Source of the DNA: Brachyhypopomus gauderio
Taxonomy: Eukaryota; Chordata; Actinopteri; Gymnotiformes; Hypopomidae
Length of the DNA stretch: 64,000 bases
Direction: 5' to 3'
NCBI RefSeq assembly: GCF_052324685.1
Contig: NC_135220.1
Span: 11,420,300 to 11,484,299, forward strand
Shown: in pieces, positions 25,038 through 59,630 of the stretch
Layout of the letters: each line of letters opens with the position of its first letter
Numbering within the stretch: the stretch's first letter is position 1
Program-made: the position numbers and the translations under genes
Notes under the pieces: model-generated
The model's database searches: none
Seen by the model: only the letters and a program-made list of their open reading frames with translations
Told to the model about the DNA's origin: nothing

Positions 25038-26834
25038 AAAACAAAGTGGTCGTATCACTTCACACCTACTGCAAGCACATAATGGCATTTATGAAGTCCA
25101 TAAATGTGTCATCAGCACTGAGGCTGAGCTCTATCATAAACCACACACACACGCATGCACACACACACACAAACACACACATTCACATTCTTTCACACAC
25201 TCACATGCACTAAGCATTTCACACGCTGTCCTTTTTTTAATACACGACCTGTCACTTTAGCCGCTCATATGATTGGCTGCGTGGTGCCCGACAATCAGGC
25301 CCTGGACCCTACAGCAGAGCATCCTGAGGGGTACAGCAGACAGAACCTCCGCTCCGCCGGGGCCGGTCCGCCGCTGTGAGCCCTGATGACGTCACAGTCA
25401 CCTGCGGAGAGGCTCCTCTGTCTGGGGGGGGGGGGGGATGGCGTCACTCTGCGCCAGTCTCCCGTGACTCTGTGGGACGTGGCGTGGGCAACAGCTTGAG
25501 AAGGTGCACTGCTTGGCTTCACTCCCTCATACGTTTGCAGCACCTGCCGTGATTGGCTGCCGAGCACGAGCTGATGAGTGGTGATGAAAACTGGGAAAAA
25601 ATGCTGCAAGACTTTTAAAAAGAGACCAGCTCCTGATCTCTGCAGAGAGATACCAGCAGGCTGTGACCCCTGAACCCTGACTCCTCAACCTGTTAATACT
25701 GCAGTACTGAAATGATTTTGGTGACTCGTGTTCGTTCCCATAGCAGAATGGACCATAGAAACGAATCACCTGACTGTGTGACCTGGGCCTCATATCATTA
25801 TTATAATTATTATAATTAGGTGAGCAGGATTATGGATTGTGGCTCCAGACGTCATGGTGAACGCCGTGTGCATGTAAAGGAGTCTGGTGATGGTTGAATG
25901 GGTGGTGTTTGACCAGGCTGTTGGCTCTTTTGTGTGCTTGAGATCCCTCTGTGCTTGAGTAATAATAAACAGCGGACATTATTCTGAAATGTGTAACACA
26001 CGCAGCTATTGTACTGGGTCAGTGTGTCATGGACACCTGATCACTGCTGGGTCACATGCTCTGTGATCACACACTCCACAGTCATACACTCTGTGGTTAC
26101 ATTCCATGGCCATGCACTCTGAAGTTATACACACCATTTTCACACACTTCGTGGTCACATTTCATGGTCAAACACTCCATGGTACTTCAGTCCATGATCA
26201 AACACTCCGAGGTTACACTCCATGGTTTACATGAACATGCAGTAAACACAACATCCTCTCCAGCCAGGACAGACCTGGAAGTGTTTCCACATAGACAAAT
26301 ATTGTGTTTTAAACGCTAGATGTGTCAGGTCTGTTCTGTTTAGTTGTACGGCTGTGTTTTTGTACTTATGTAAATATTTTCTGCATGTCATAGATATTTG
26401 ATTAATAATTCATAGTATGCCAGTCAACACATATATATTGTGTTATGATCTCTCTGTATCCAGGCAAAAAAAAAGACTTCTAAACCTCAAAAATGAATAT
26501 ACAGGTACATTGTGTTAAAATTATATTTAATCTCTGAATTATCTCTTTTTTACCGGTTTTATTTTCATTCAATAATTGTGTTTATCAACTTGCCACAAGA
26601 CCTTAAACCAGAGCTAGGTTAAGTTCAGGTTTAGTCCTGTCTCAGCAGCTGATCTAGAGGGATCTAATGCAGCGCTAACAGGGAGTGATTGCCCACTCTG
26701 GAGTGCTTCAGCATTTATAGGGTCCAGAGCACCAGTAGAAACATTTCTGCGCTATTCCCATTGACATGTACTTCAGAGGATGACAGTGTAGTCCCTACAA
26801 CTCACAAGAATCAGCGGAGGAGTAAGACAGAAAG

Positions 26835-26874
<40 letters not shown>

Positions 26875-27559
26875 CCTACCTGAATGATTTTGCTTTGGAT
26901 ATAATATTGGCTAGGTTCAATTGGAGCTCACGGGTGAAGGAGGTTATAGTGTGCAATACACTGCATTTGGTAATAAACGATAGAAGAAACCTGTCGGTTG
27001 CACCACTACTCGAACAGGCAAAGTCTTTACAGTTCAGAAGAACGACTGCATACTTATGGTCGCTGGTCTAATGAGGCGCGCTGCTGACTGGTGTGAACAC
27101 GGACCAGGAGAAGCAGCATTTTCACAGGCGTTTGTTCTAAACCTCAGGCTATTTCCGTTAGAGCTACTTCATACAAGACAGTAAATGGTCCCTTTCGCGT
27201 CTAAATTATTGTTCTCTACCAATTCAAATAGATCTCTAGACCCCATAGGAATGAATTAGTGTAAAAAGAAGCAATAAAAAAGAAAAAAAACGAAAAAGGT
27301 TGAACTTTTAATCTCGGATTTCTCTCTTATTATTCGTTTTTTTCTGTTTTAAGAGGGCAACGCCGCGTTTACAGTGCAAAACAAAGAAGAAACCAAGACC
27401 CAAACAGAAACTCCGAGACGTGAAACACACACCCTGTCCTCGCCAGACACGAATCAAATCTGTTGCGTGTATAAGCAGGTGGTTGTTTCACTGAAATAGA
27501 AGTATACAATAATAAATGTTAGTTTTCCAGCTCGTTTTATGCCCTCCTGGATCTGATGT
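23719..27559. other. Intergenic with CA tracts
   Basis: CA microsatellites lie at about 24543-24610, 24993-25033 and 26837-26871. A 13-base G run occurs near 25426. Degenerate repeats of CACTCTGTGGTCACATTCCATGG type occupy about 26060-26230. The segment 24640-24890 is unique-looking and AT-balanced and could be conserved non-coding DNA. No exon is recognised. Confidence 0.45.
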
Positions 27560-50900
<23,341 letters not shown>

Positions 50901-52241
50901 TATCTACACTGATGCTACAACACCCATATTGATAAGTACCACACTTAGTCTACAGTACCCATATGATGGCTGCAGTATTTACTAAAGCTGAATTACCCAT
51001 ATGGAGACAGTCTCTATACTGGAGTCTTCAGGAATGTTTAAGACTGAACCTGAGAGGGGTCTGTACACAGTAGTGAAGACTGAACCTGAGAGGGGTCTGT
51101 ACACAGTAGTGAAGACTGAACCTGAGAGGAGTCTGTACACAGTAGTGAAGACTGAACCTGAGAGGAGTCTGTACACAGTAGTGAAGACTGAACCGGAGAG
51201 GAGTCTACACAGTAGTGAAGACTAAACCGGAGAGGAGTCTACACAGTAGTGAAGACTGAACCGGAGACTACACAGTAGTGAAGACTGAACCGGAGAGGAG
51301 TCTGTATGTGGTGATTAGAACTGAACCCCAGGAGTCTGCACACAATGGTTAAATACTGAACCTGACAGGAGTCCTTGGTTCAGACCAGCTGTTCAGATGA
51401 TTCTTCTTAAATAAGAGAGTATAGAGTTTTTTAAAGACCAAATATCTAAGGACTCTCTAGTTATTACTCATGATTTACTTTTCATGTTTCATTTATTTGG
51501 AATATAGTATCTTTTTGTCATCAATATGTAACTAAAGTTATTCTAGTACAGTGTGTTTTGATTGTATTTTATTATAATATATGTGATATTCTGTATTTAA
51601 ATAACATCATCTTGTTATCCTATTACAGCCTTAAATATTTCACACCCAGTAAAGACCATTTCCAGTGGGACATTTGTTTCAGATATATAAAAACCTCATT
51701 ATACAAAAACCTTATCATATACTGTATATCTATCTGATAAGTGTGTCTGATATAAGCACTTTTGCATTTGGCATATTATTCCAGATTTTTCTAATGAAAA
51801 AAAATCAGATTCAAGTAATTGCACCTGTAAAAAACTATTGCAATGTTACAGAGACTTGGTGACTGAATTACACCCAGCCATGTTTGTTAAATATATCAGC
51901 TGCCCTGTTTTCTCAGTGTGCTTGTCTAATGATAACTTTAGCTTACCATTAATCTAGATCTCTTCACAAAGCAGGCGATATGGAAGCTAAAGCAAGAATG
52001 ATGCATTTTGCATTTCACTATAATGCCCTCTTTCTCCATCAGTGATGGATGAGCTGGTGTTAATTAACAGCAGTGGGATCCAGAGCTGAGGGCTGTTTCG
52101 ACGCGACACCCAATCAGACGCTGTAATTAACAGCAGAGTTTCACTTTGTGGACAGATGTTGGTGCAAACAGGAACTGCCAGCGATCTGTCGTGTTTTTGT
52201 TTTTATTCAGATCCATTGTAATTCGTTTGTGAGTTTGTGAG

Positions 52242-52306
<65 letters not shown>

Positions 52307-52902
52307 CGCGCGTGCATGTGCTGCGCAAAGAAAGTCAACTTCTTTGTAAAACAAGCTTTGTTAATCACAGTGTCTAAACAGTCTCATCTACAGTTTGTCA
52401 CAGGACTGATAAATGCAGTCAGGAGGTGGTAGATTCAGGCAGTTCCCTGCCAGACCTGCCATTACGGGTCTGGGCAGAGTCACCGCCTGCTCTCACAGTA
52501 AATTACAGGCAGCAGAAAATCAATTTCCTCTGGTTTGTGACGTCCAGGCAAAATTATTGTACCTATTTTCACAACCTTGGGTAGACAAATGGAAGCACGG
52601 GTTAAATGGAGAACACACTTCCTGGGCTCGGGAAACTGGCCCCTCTGAGATTCCCTTTCGTTTCCAGCTGTGCTTGAATTTGGAGTTCATATCTAGTTTG
52701 GTTCTTCCAGGTCAACTTTCCACAAAAAGTCCAAATCTCTGATAATCTGCGAATTATAATCTTTTGGGTTCTGAAGATTTTGTGAAGCCAAGCCCTGAAC
52801 AGTAAATCTGTCTGCTTGGTTAAGGGATCCAGTTCATAGCTCAGTCCCTTCAATCTGTCTGCAGTTGTTGTGCGCCTGCATGTGAGGTGATGGAATAAAT
52901 TG

Positions 52903-52957
<55 letters not shown>

Positions 52958-53693
52958 GTACACACACAGGCACACTCAAAGCCAACTAAGCTGAGTCTCA
53001 TATAACTACAGTATGTTACATATTGCAAACATTTATAGCAATGCACAAGTTAAAATTCACAGCGTACATTTCTTCTTCTTGTCACATCTGTGCTGCACTC
53101 TAACGCATTAATCCCTGTAATGTATGTCCCTCCCGGAGCAGCAGTGTGGTTATTATGCGGGAATGACACCGGACCCATTACTACTGACGCTGCTATCAAC
53201 TCAAATGCTTTGTCCTTGATTTCACATCCTTGTCAAAAACAACCACATTCCTCTTCGACGTCACCAAAGTAACTAACACTTTAAATCAATTAATTTCATT
53301 AATTGTGTGATTTGTACAATACTCGTCTTTTGTGCTCGGTAAGAACCATAATCATACGCATATTGATGCGGTTTTGGGTCATCAAGGGAGGTTCCCGCAT
53401 CTGTATGGTATTAGGTAAAAGTCAGATGGGAAGGTTTTGGGTTAAACGCTTGTACTCTGTCCAAAACGACACAGCCCAACTTTTGGACCAGCCCATTTCA
53501 CAGAACACTGCTGAACTCGCCTGGCTGTGAGGAACTGCAGAAGAACGAACGAGTATAAGATGTTGCCGTGTTTTCACGTAAAACGTCAACATATGTGTAC
53601 ACACCATGCCAGTAAAATTATGTATAGCTGATATGGATTCATAGAGACTAAATGCGCCATGCCTACATAGATCAAAAAAGCACGGCAAATTTA
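50901..53693. other. lhfpl6 3'UTR and intergenic DNA
   Basis: No exon of another gene is recognised. The end of the lhfpl6 mRNA cannot be placed: I saw no canonical AATAAA between 50.4 and 52 kb. The segment 51900-52140 is unique-looking (TTAATTAACAGCAG and AATTAACAGCAGAG repeated) and could be conserved non-coding DNA. Microsatellites lie at 52243-52303 (TG) and 52906-52955 (CA). Confidence 0.45.
51037..51310. repeat. 36-bp minisatellite
   Basis: About seven copies of a 36-bp unit containing GAAGACTGAACCTGAGAGG, the later ones shortened. Confidence 0.92.
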
Positions 53694-53701
53694 CCCACAT
53701 A
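53694..53701. repeat. Target site duplication, left copy
   Basis: CCCACATA, directly before the left terminal inverted repeat. The identical octamer at 58085-58092 directly follows the right one. An 8-bp duplication is the hallmark of hAT-superfamily insertion. Confidence 0.88.
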
Positions 53702-53867
53702 CAGGGGCGGACTGGCATACATAACTACCGGGGATTTCCCCGGTGGGCCGATGGGTTAACTCAGCCCGTGGAGGAGACACTGCCGCGCACTGCGGCCCGT
53801 AGTCACGCTGCTGTTTAACGGTGTTATTACCTCCCCCGCTCCAGTCACACTAACCTGCTCAGCGCGG

Positions 53868-53923
53868 CCGCGGACTGGGCCTGTAAACACATGAACGAGT
53901 TGGACCGGGCCGCGGACTGGGCC
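53868..53923 (+). repeat. Subterminal repeats of the transposon end motif
   Basis: CCGCGGACTGGGCC occurs at 53868-53881 and 53910-53923. Both contain GCGGACTGG, the core of the terminal inverted repeat. hAT transposases typically bind short subterminal repeats (known of Ac and relatives). Confidence 0.6.
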
Positions 53924-54446
53924 AGCTGATGCGGGCTGACGGTATGCAGCAGAGATCAGAAAAAAAACCAGCTTGTCCCAGAAAATCCGGGCCGGACTAC
54001 GAAAACATACAGCAGCTGTTTCACTTATTAATACAAGTAGTCAGGAACTGGAAAAGCCTCGTCCATACTAATGCCACATTCATTATATCTCCCTGTCCAC
54101 ATTGCCATAAAGATGGAGCAGTCTAAGGGTCAGACTCCCAGTCTCGCGTCCACCACTTCTGGACATACATCTGGAAATAAATTCTTTAAACTTATTAGTT
54201 TGATTTTACCCTTGTTTTTAAATTCAACTGTGGTCAATAGTGCTGGCCTGATTTTCTGTTTTGATGAAGAAAAAGAAGCTGCTTCTTTTAATCCCAAATC
54301 CACACCTGTCAAGTCTCCCGTTTTGGCCGGGAAACTACCGTATTTTACCCCTCAGAAAATCTCGCGGAGTTCCGTCTCGCGACACCCCTAATAACCGCGG
54401 TATGTTTTTTTTTTTTACTTTGATGTTGTGAATTGAATATTCTAAA

Positions 54447-54532
54447 TGACGTCACAAAACATGACGTTGTTAATTAGTAGAATTCCGTTTCTATAGTAAC
54501 GACATAACACAACATAACCGAACGTATATAAG
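54447..54532 (+). promoter_or_regulatory. CRE and TATA promoter of the transposon-borne gene
   Basis: A perfect cAMP-response element TGACGTCA lies at 54447-54454 and a half-site TGACG at 54462-54466. TATATAAG lies at 54525-54532. A start of transcription about 30 bases later (near 54557) would give a leader of about 80 nt before the ATG at 54638. Confidence 0.5.
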
Positions 54533-54637
54533 GCCATACTCAAGGCGGTCGACACCAGTGTGATATTTGTTGAGAGAGGAGAAATCACAGCTGAACATAT
54601 AAATACAGTAGTGGAGAGTGGACAGTGGAATAAGAAG

Positions 54638-55552
54638 ATGGAGTGCATTATAAAGAATGAGATGGCAAGTGTAAATCTGAGAAGTGGACAGGAACAAAGA
54701 AAGGGTGACATGCTAAGTGTAGAGGACGTCATGTGCAACACGATTAAGGATTTATTGTCCCCGATAAAGAAAGCCACAGATCAAATCGAGAGGGAGAAAT
54801 TAAAAAACAGACAGTTGGTCAGTGAATATGAGGAGATAGAAAGGAAGTGGACAAGAGAGGGCGAAGAAATGATGAGCAGACAGAAGGATCTGGAGGAGGA
54901 GTGCAAAACCCTGCAGGACGAAAAGAGGGAGATTGAAGAGGACTGGAAGCAAATGGAGGAGTGTTTAAAGGAGATGAGGACGGCTGACTACACACTGGGG
55001 GAAGATCTGGATAAGATCAGGCTCAGGCAGGAGATCCGCTTCCATCAAATAACTGAAAATGCGAGACTGAGGGAAATAGAAAACCTCAGGCAAAAGGTGG
55101 ACAAACATGTGGAAAAGATGAAGGAGAATGAAATGATGAAGAGGGAGCTCGAAGAAAGGGAGATGGTGAGGCAGCGAGAGTTGGAGACGGAGAGAAAGAG
55201 ACTGACGGAATGTCAGAAAGAGGTGGAGAAGATGAAGTTGGAAACAGAGCAAGAAAGGAACAGGATGAGGGAGGAAAGGAAGAGAGAGCTAGAAGAGTTG
55301 ACGAGAGAGATGGCTTCATACCGCCTGAAGATGGAGCAAATGGTGGTTACAGCGCCTGCAAAAAAAGAGAAGTGCACGCTGGTACGATGGTGGAAGAGTT
55401 TAAAGAACAACGTGCTCTTCAGGAGCCAGGAGAGCAGCCTCCAACAGAACCAGGAGAAAAGCTCCGCCAATACAACAGAAATCTCATCCTGCCCCGGCGA
55501 AGGGAAGGAGACGAGAAAGAAGAGTATATGGCGAAAATGGTTCAAGCGCTGA
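54638..55552 (+). CDS. Intronless coiled-coil protein encoded inside the hAT element
   Basis: A 304-aa open frame begins at an ATG in strong context (AAGATGG), protein start MECIIKNEMASV, and ends at TGA. The frame is open 26 codons further upstream, but without an ATG. Residues about 45-250 are highly charged, rich in Glu, Lys, Arg, Met and Leu, and predicted by eye to form one long coiled coil. The tail has two aromatic-basic patches, LVRWWKSLKNN and the last residues IWRKWFKR, which could contact membrane or nucleic acid (inference). There is no transposase motif. A TATA box lies 106 bases upstream of the ATG. It resembles the trichohyalin-like or golgin-like coiled-coil predictions common in fish genomes, but I cannot assign a family. 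An intact frame of this length in a decayed element suggests recent insertion or selection. Confidence 0.6.
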   Translation: MECIIKNEMASVNLRSGQEQRKGDMLSVEDVMCNTIKDLLSPIKKATDQIEREKLKNRQLVSEYEEIERKWTREGEEMMSRQKDLEEECKTLQDEKREIEEDWKQMEECLKEMRTADYTLGEDLDKIRLRQEIRFHQITENARLREIENLRQKVDKHVEKMKENEMMKRELEEREMVRQRELETERKRLTECQKEVEKMKLETEQERNRMREERKRELEELTREMASYRLKMEQMVVTAPAKKEKCTLVRWWKSLKNNVLFRSQESSLQQNQEKSSANTTEISSCPGEGKETRKKSIWRKWFKR

Positions 55553-56646
55553 AATGAAAGTGTGAGGAACCGCACATGATCTCCGTGTAGATGCGGTTCA
55601 CCTGCCGCTCATCGCGGCTCCCCATCGCAACTATTTAATCTTCCCCCTCACTCTTCTTATGAAGTATTGGTGCCATGCCACGTACCGAGCGGTCTCTCCG
55701 TCTTACTGCCTTCCCCGTGTACCGACCTCTGCTCTCCTCCTAGACCTCGTCCCCTGCCTAGTCCCTCTGAACCAGAACCATATAGAGAACATATAGAAAA
55801 CACAAGGTAAGTTGAAACTAGGGTGGCAGTTTTGATCAATGAATCTTACAAGACTAAAGAGGAATACAACATACTAAAATGTTATAGTACAGTATGATAT
55901 ATGTAATTATATGTAACCGTACTAGACTTGTATTCTATTATTTGGAGCTGTTTGGGGGTTGCTGGATTTTGAAGCTTGGCTACTGGAGTTGTTCACCTTT
56001 CTGGATTGGGCCTTGCTTCCAAGATGACCATCTTTTAACTGTTTCTTCTTTCTGTCATTCCGTATTGTGCAGGGGGATGCACAAAAATGGTGGGAACAGC
56101 ATCTGCTCTCAGCCTAGTCTTGCCCTGTTTGGTTCTGATGAACTGGTCTGCCTCAAAATGTGCCTGCAGAGTGATGTGAGTTTACTCCTCACACATGACA
56201 ACTCAGTTTTGTCTACCCATATACATATCCCATAGTGGGTGAATACACAGTATTAGAGAACACTTACTGGATACGTATACACTCATTACACGTATAAAAA
56301 ACAACCAAGGATGTGCAACAAATTCAAATTCATATCACATCAATACTCATAATAATCATTTTCTCCTGTCTTTTTCTCCTCTCTCTCTCTTTAGGCCAAA
56401 GAACCACAGGGGATTCAATGGAGCCTGCAACTAGATGGCACCCTCACCTGTTTGATAGCTCTGTGATCATTGTTTCAATAAAGACGGCTATTATCCGCAC
56501 TTGGATCCTTGTCTGCCTGATTAGTATGTTACAGAAAGGGTAGTAAACAAACCTGTGTCCTAGAGAGATTATAAATAATATTATGGCATTTCACAATAAT
56601 ATTAATAATAATAAACACATTTTATGAACTTATTCATTTTGTTTGG

Positions 56647-56997
56647 ATGTGCCATTGCCACAGAGGACGCGCTGATGCCAACTCCTATCTGAGGTTCACC
56701 ATCTGCACTGAAGGGACTGTGACTGCTTGGCCTGGAATTAGAACTATAACTATAGAACTATATTTAGATTATAAATACAGACTTCTGCTAGCGGGCAGAG
56801 GATGGAGGATGGATTCACTTTTGAGTCTTGGTCCTCCCGAGGTTTCTTCCTAATCCCCACCATCATAGGGAGTTTTTCCTCGCTACTGTCGTCTCTTTCT
56901 CTCATTAGGGATCTGGACCCATACAATTGTAAAGCTGCTTTGTGATGTGTTGTAAAAAGCGCTATATAAATAAATTTGACTTGACTTGACCATGTTA
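56647..56997 (+). mobile_element. Dispersed teleost repeat tail ending in (TTGAC)n
   Basis: The stretch contains wording I know from a very common repeat of otophysan fish genomes: GAGGTTTCTTCCTAATCC, AGGGAGTTTTTCCTCGC, GTAAAGCTGCTTTGTGATG, AAAAAGCGCTATATAAATAA and a terminal TTGACTTGACTTGA. A 3' end of short tandem repeats is typical of non-LTR retroposons and SINEs. The class is inference from memory. It may begin upstream of 56647. Confidence 0.55.
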
Positions 56998-57029
56998 CAA
57001 TCATTATGATATAATATAATTTTTTTTAA

Positions 57030-57453
57030 AGCATTCAAGTGCCTCCCCAAAAGGAATTATGTCGCTAGCCTCACGAGAGTGTCAACCTGCAGTAGCCTGA
57101 GTGTCAGTTCTTGCGAGATTAGCGCTGACAGCGGGAACAACAAACCCGAAAAACTAATCAGAGATGGATGAATGTAACGAGAGAGAAGGCGTTTCTATCA
57201 AAAAAGTGAAGATGTCGTGTAAAATATAAGGGGTCCTGGACCTTGATTGGGTCCTTGTTTTAATACACTCTTAAATAGCAATACTATTATTAATAGTAAT
57301 ACTATTAAATAGTAATAATAATTTAAATAATATAATTATAATATAGAAGAAATACATTTCTTTTGCATTTTTATTGTAGGTAGATCATTTTGACTAGGTT
57401 ATCTTATAAGTAGCTCGCAAGCTGAAAAGGTGTGGGCACCCCTGGTCTAAACA
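57030..57453 (-). mobile_element. End fragment of a second hAT family
   Basis: Read on the minus strand from 57453, the sequence starts CAGGGGTGCCCACACC, followed by TTTTCAGCTTGCGAGCTAC. This is a known style of hAT terminus in fish. No matching opposite end or 8-bp duplication is visible nearby (the flank would be GTCTAAAC), so it may be a truncated or rearranged piece within the larger element. Confidence 0.45.
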
Positions 57454-57736
57454 AACTACCAAACGTAAAGGTGGCACTGAAAAGCTGAGAGAGAAAAAAG
57501 AAAAGCTGTAGAGGTTTTACTCACTGAGTGAACAATGTAGGTTTCAGTAGCTTTCCAGTTGTTTTTCCCCTGTATTTTGTCAGGGTCAAGTTGTTAAGTT
57601 TGTTAGTTATTTTGATATATTTTGATTTGTAATCATATTATTGCTGGAAGTAATATTGTCCATATGACAATAAAAGCTGACATATACACTACGTGCCATG
57701 TATAGATTATACAGTATATATACACACACACATACA

Positions 57737-58032
<296 letters not shown>

Positions 58033-58084
58033 GGCCAGTCTGTCAGGAACTCCCGGGCCACTTTTTCTCCCCAGTCCGCCCCTG

Positions 58085-58092
58085 CCCACATA
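58085..58092. repeat. Target site duplication, right copy
   Basis: CCCACATA, identical to 53694-53701. Confidence 0.88.
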
Positions 58093-58960
58093 CGACCGTC
58101 AAACCGGCAGAATATGTCATAAATTATTATATTAATGTACAGAGACAGAAAGACTTGGAGAGAGTTCCTCCAATAGTTCCTCTAATAACACTTTCATGTG
58201 ACTTATTTACTACTTCATTAGAAAAAAGTTCTTATGTCTTTTCGGTTCAAAGGCTGAATTTAAATCGCAGTTTACACGTATAACGTATAATGCGAGTGGG
58301 AGTTCGTGGGACTGGAATATCCTGACACATCCAGAATATACTGACACCTAGTGGCGCGTGTCGTCTACTGCAATACTAAACGTGGGGTAGTACAAGCGCT
58401 AATCGATAATGAATGGCATAATGTACGTTCAAGGCAAAACTGGCACCACTACACTGGATTGTTTTATGGTATATATAAATTAATATGATTTACTCAGTTG
58501 TGTGGTAAGTTGAACCTCACACAGCTTTAGTTAAAACTCAAGACAACTTTAGTGCTTTCCATAGACAAAGCGTGGAATAATATAGACATGCATATAATAA
58601 AGCTTATTTCCCGACGTCTAATCACTCATTAAATATTTTTTTATAAAATAAAGGTTACATAAAACTATGCATTTAAAAAGAAAACACAAAAATAACACTG
58701 CGTGATAATTGAATAGCAAACTGGAATAAAGAAATGGATTTAAACACTAAAATAGGGTGACAGAATAATAATGTATTGTCAAAGTACTGACAAGTCCAAG
58801 ATATACTATAAGCACAGATGATAAATGTTTTTAAACATGGACTGAAACATTAATACATTAGGAACACATCTAAGTTCCATTGGGAGTTGGTTTCTTCAAA
58901 AATCAAAACGGGTCAGTATAAGGAATTTTATTATGGTTCAAAAGAGACAGCGCTTAATTC
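58093..58960. other. Intergenic, AT-rich
   Basis: No gene or element is recognised. CACCTAGTGGCGCGTG near 58346 is weakly CTCF-like. Confidence 0.5.
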
Positions 58961-58963
58961 TCG

Positions 58964-59141
58964 ATTGGGTCTGGAACTCCGCCCCATTGTGTCACGTGCC
59001 CTTTTGAGTCATATCATTGGTCGGATTGAGTGAGTCACAAATTGTCTACGCCAATCCGAACGAAGAACTGCAGCGCCAAAGTCGGATTTGTTTGAATGTG
59101 GAAGGGCCGTTGAGGGGACAGTGGAGAGCGACGTTCTTTTG
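58964..59141 (+). promoter_or_regulatory. ckap2: ckap2 cell-cycle promoter and first non-coding exon
   Basis: Three CCAAT boxes occur (ATTGG at 58964-58968 and 59016-59020, CCAAT at 59051-59055), the last two about 35 bp apart. An E-box CACGTG lies at 58993-58998, a perfect E2F-type site GCGCCAAA at 59073-59080 and a CHR element TTTGAA at 59091-59096. NF-Y boxes plus CHR is the standard layout of G2/M genes controlled by MuvB/DREAM complexes. A donor TTTTG|GTAAGT at 59141/59142 ends a short 5'UTR exon. Confidence 0.65.
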
Positions 59142-59630
59142 GTAAGTTAGTGTCGATACTTTTTGGGGGGATTTATACCAACAGAGCTTGTGTATGTATA
59201 TATTATCCCGAAATATTCTGACATCGGTGTAAGTTTCGTGGTTCTCAAATTGTTATACACAAATTGCTACTGTAAAATTATATCGTGTTGCGGTTTTAAG
59301 TAAAAACTAATGTCATGGTTTGCAAGTTAGAATATCCCTGTATCGAAAATGGCGGACAACACCCAAACAACAACACAGCGGTGCGTGTTGAGCTAAAATA
59401 GTGTGCAGATATAATTTGGATCCTATTATTCGCAGGTAAGGTAACTAGCCAACAGCCTGTTGTCTGAACAATTAGTTAGCTTGCTAGTCCTATATGCCAT
59501 TTCACCTTGGCCGTAAGATGGTGTTGAGTTAAAGTGGATAACTACTTCTAAATGAGGCGTTTGTTAAGTTCGTGGCTGGCTAACATACGTGATCACTTGT
59601 TCTTGGCACAGGTGAGCACTTCACACTAAG

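Noticed and set aside
53929-54391. Short ORFs in the left arm of the hAT element as transposase exons
   Set aside because: They lack BED zinc-finger or hATC motifs; MQQRSEKKPACPRKSG is only vaguely like hAT N-termini.
54560-54637. Longer version of the coiled-coil ORF starting at 54560
   Set aside because: It begins with GTG, not a usual start in vertebrates; the first in-frame ATG is at 54638 in strong context.
55213-55575. Overlapping frames at 55.2-55.6 kb
   Set aside because: Shadow frames of the coiled-coil ORF.
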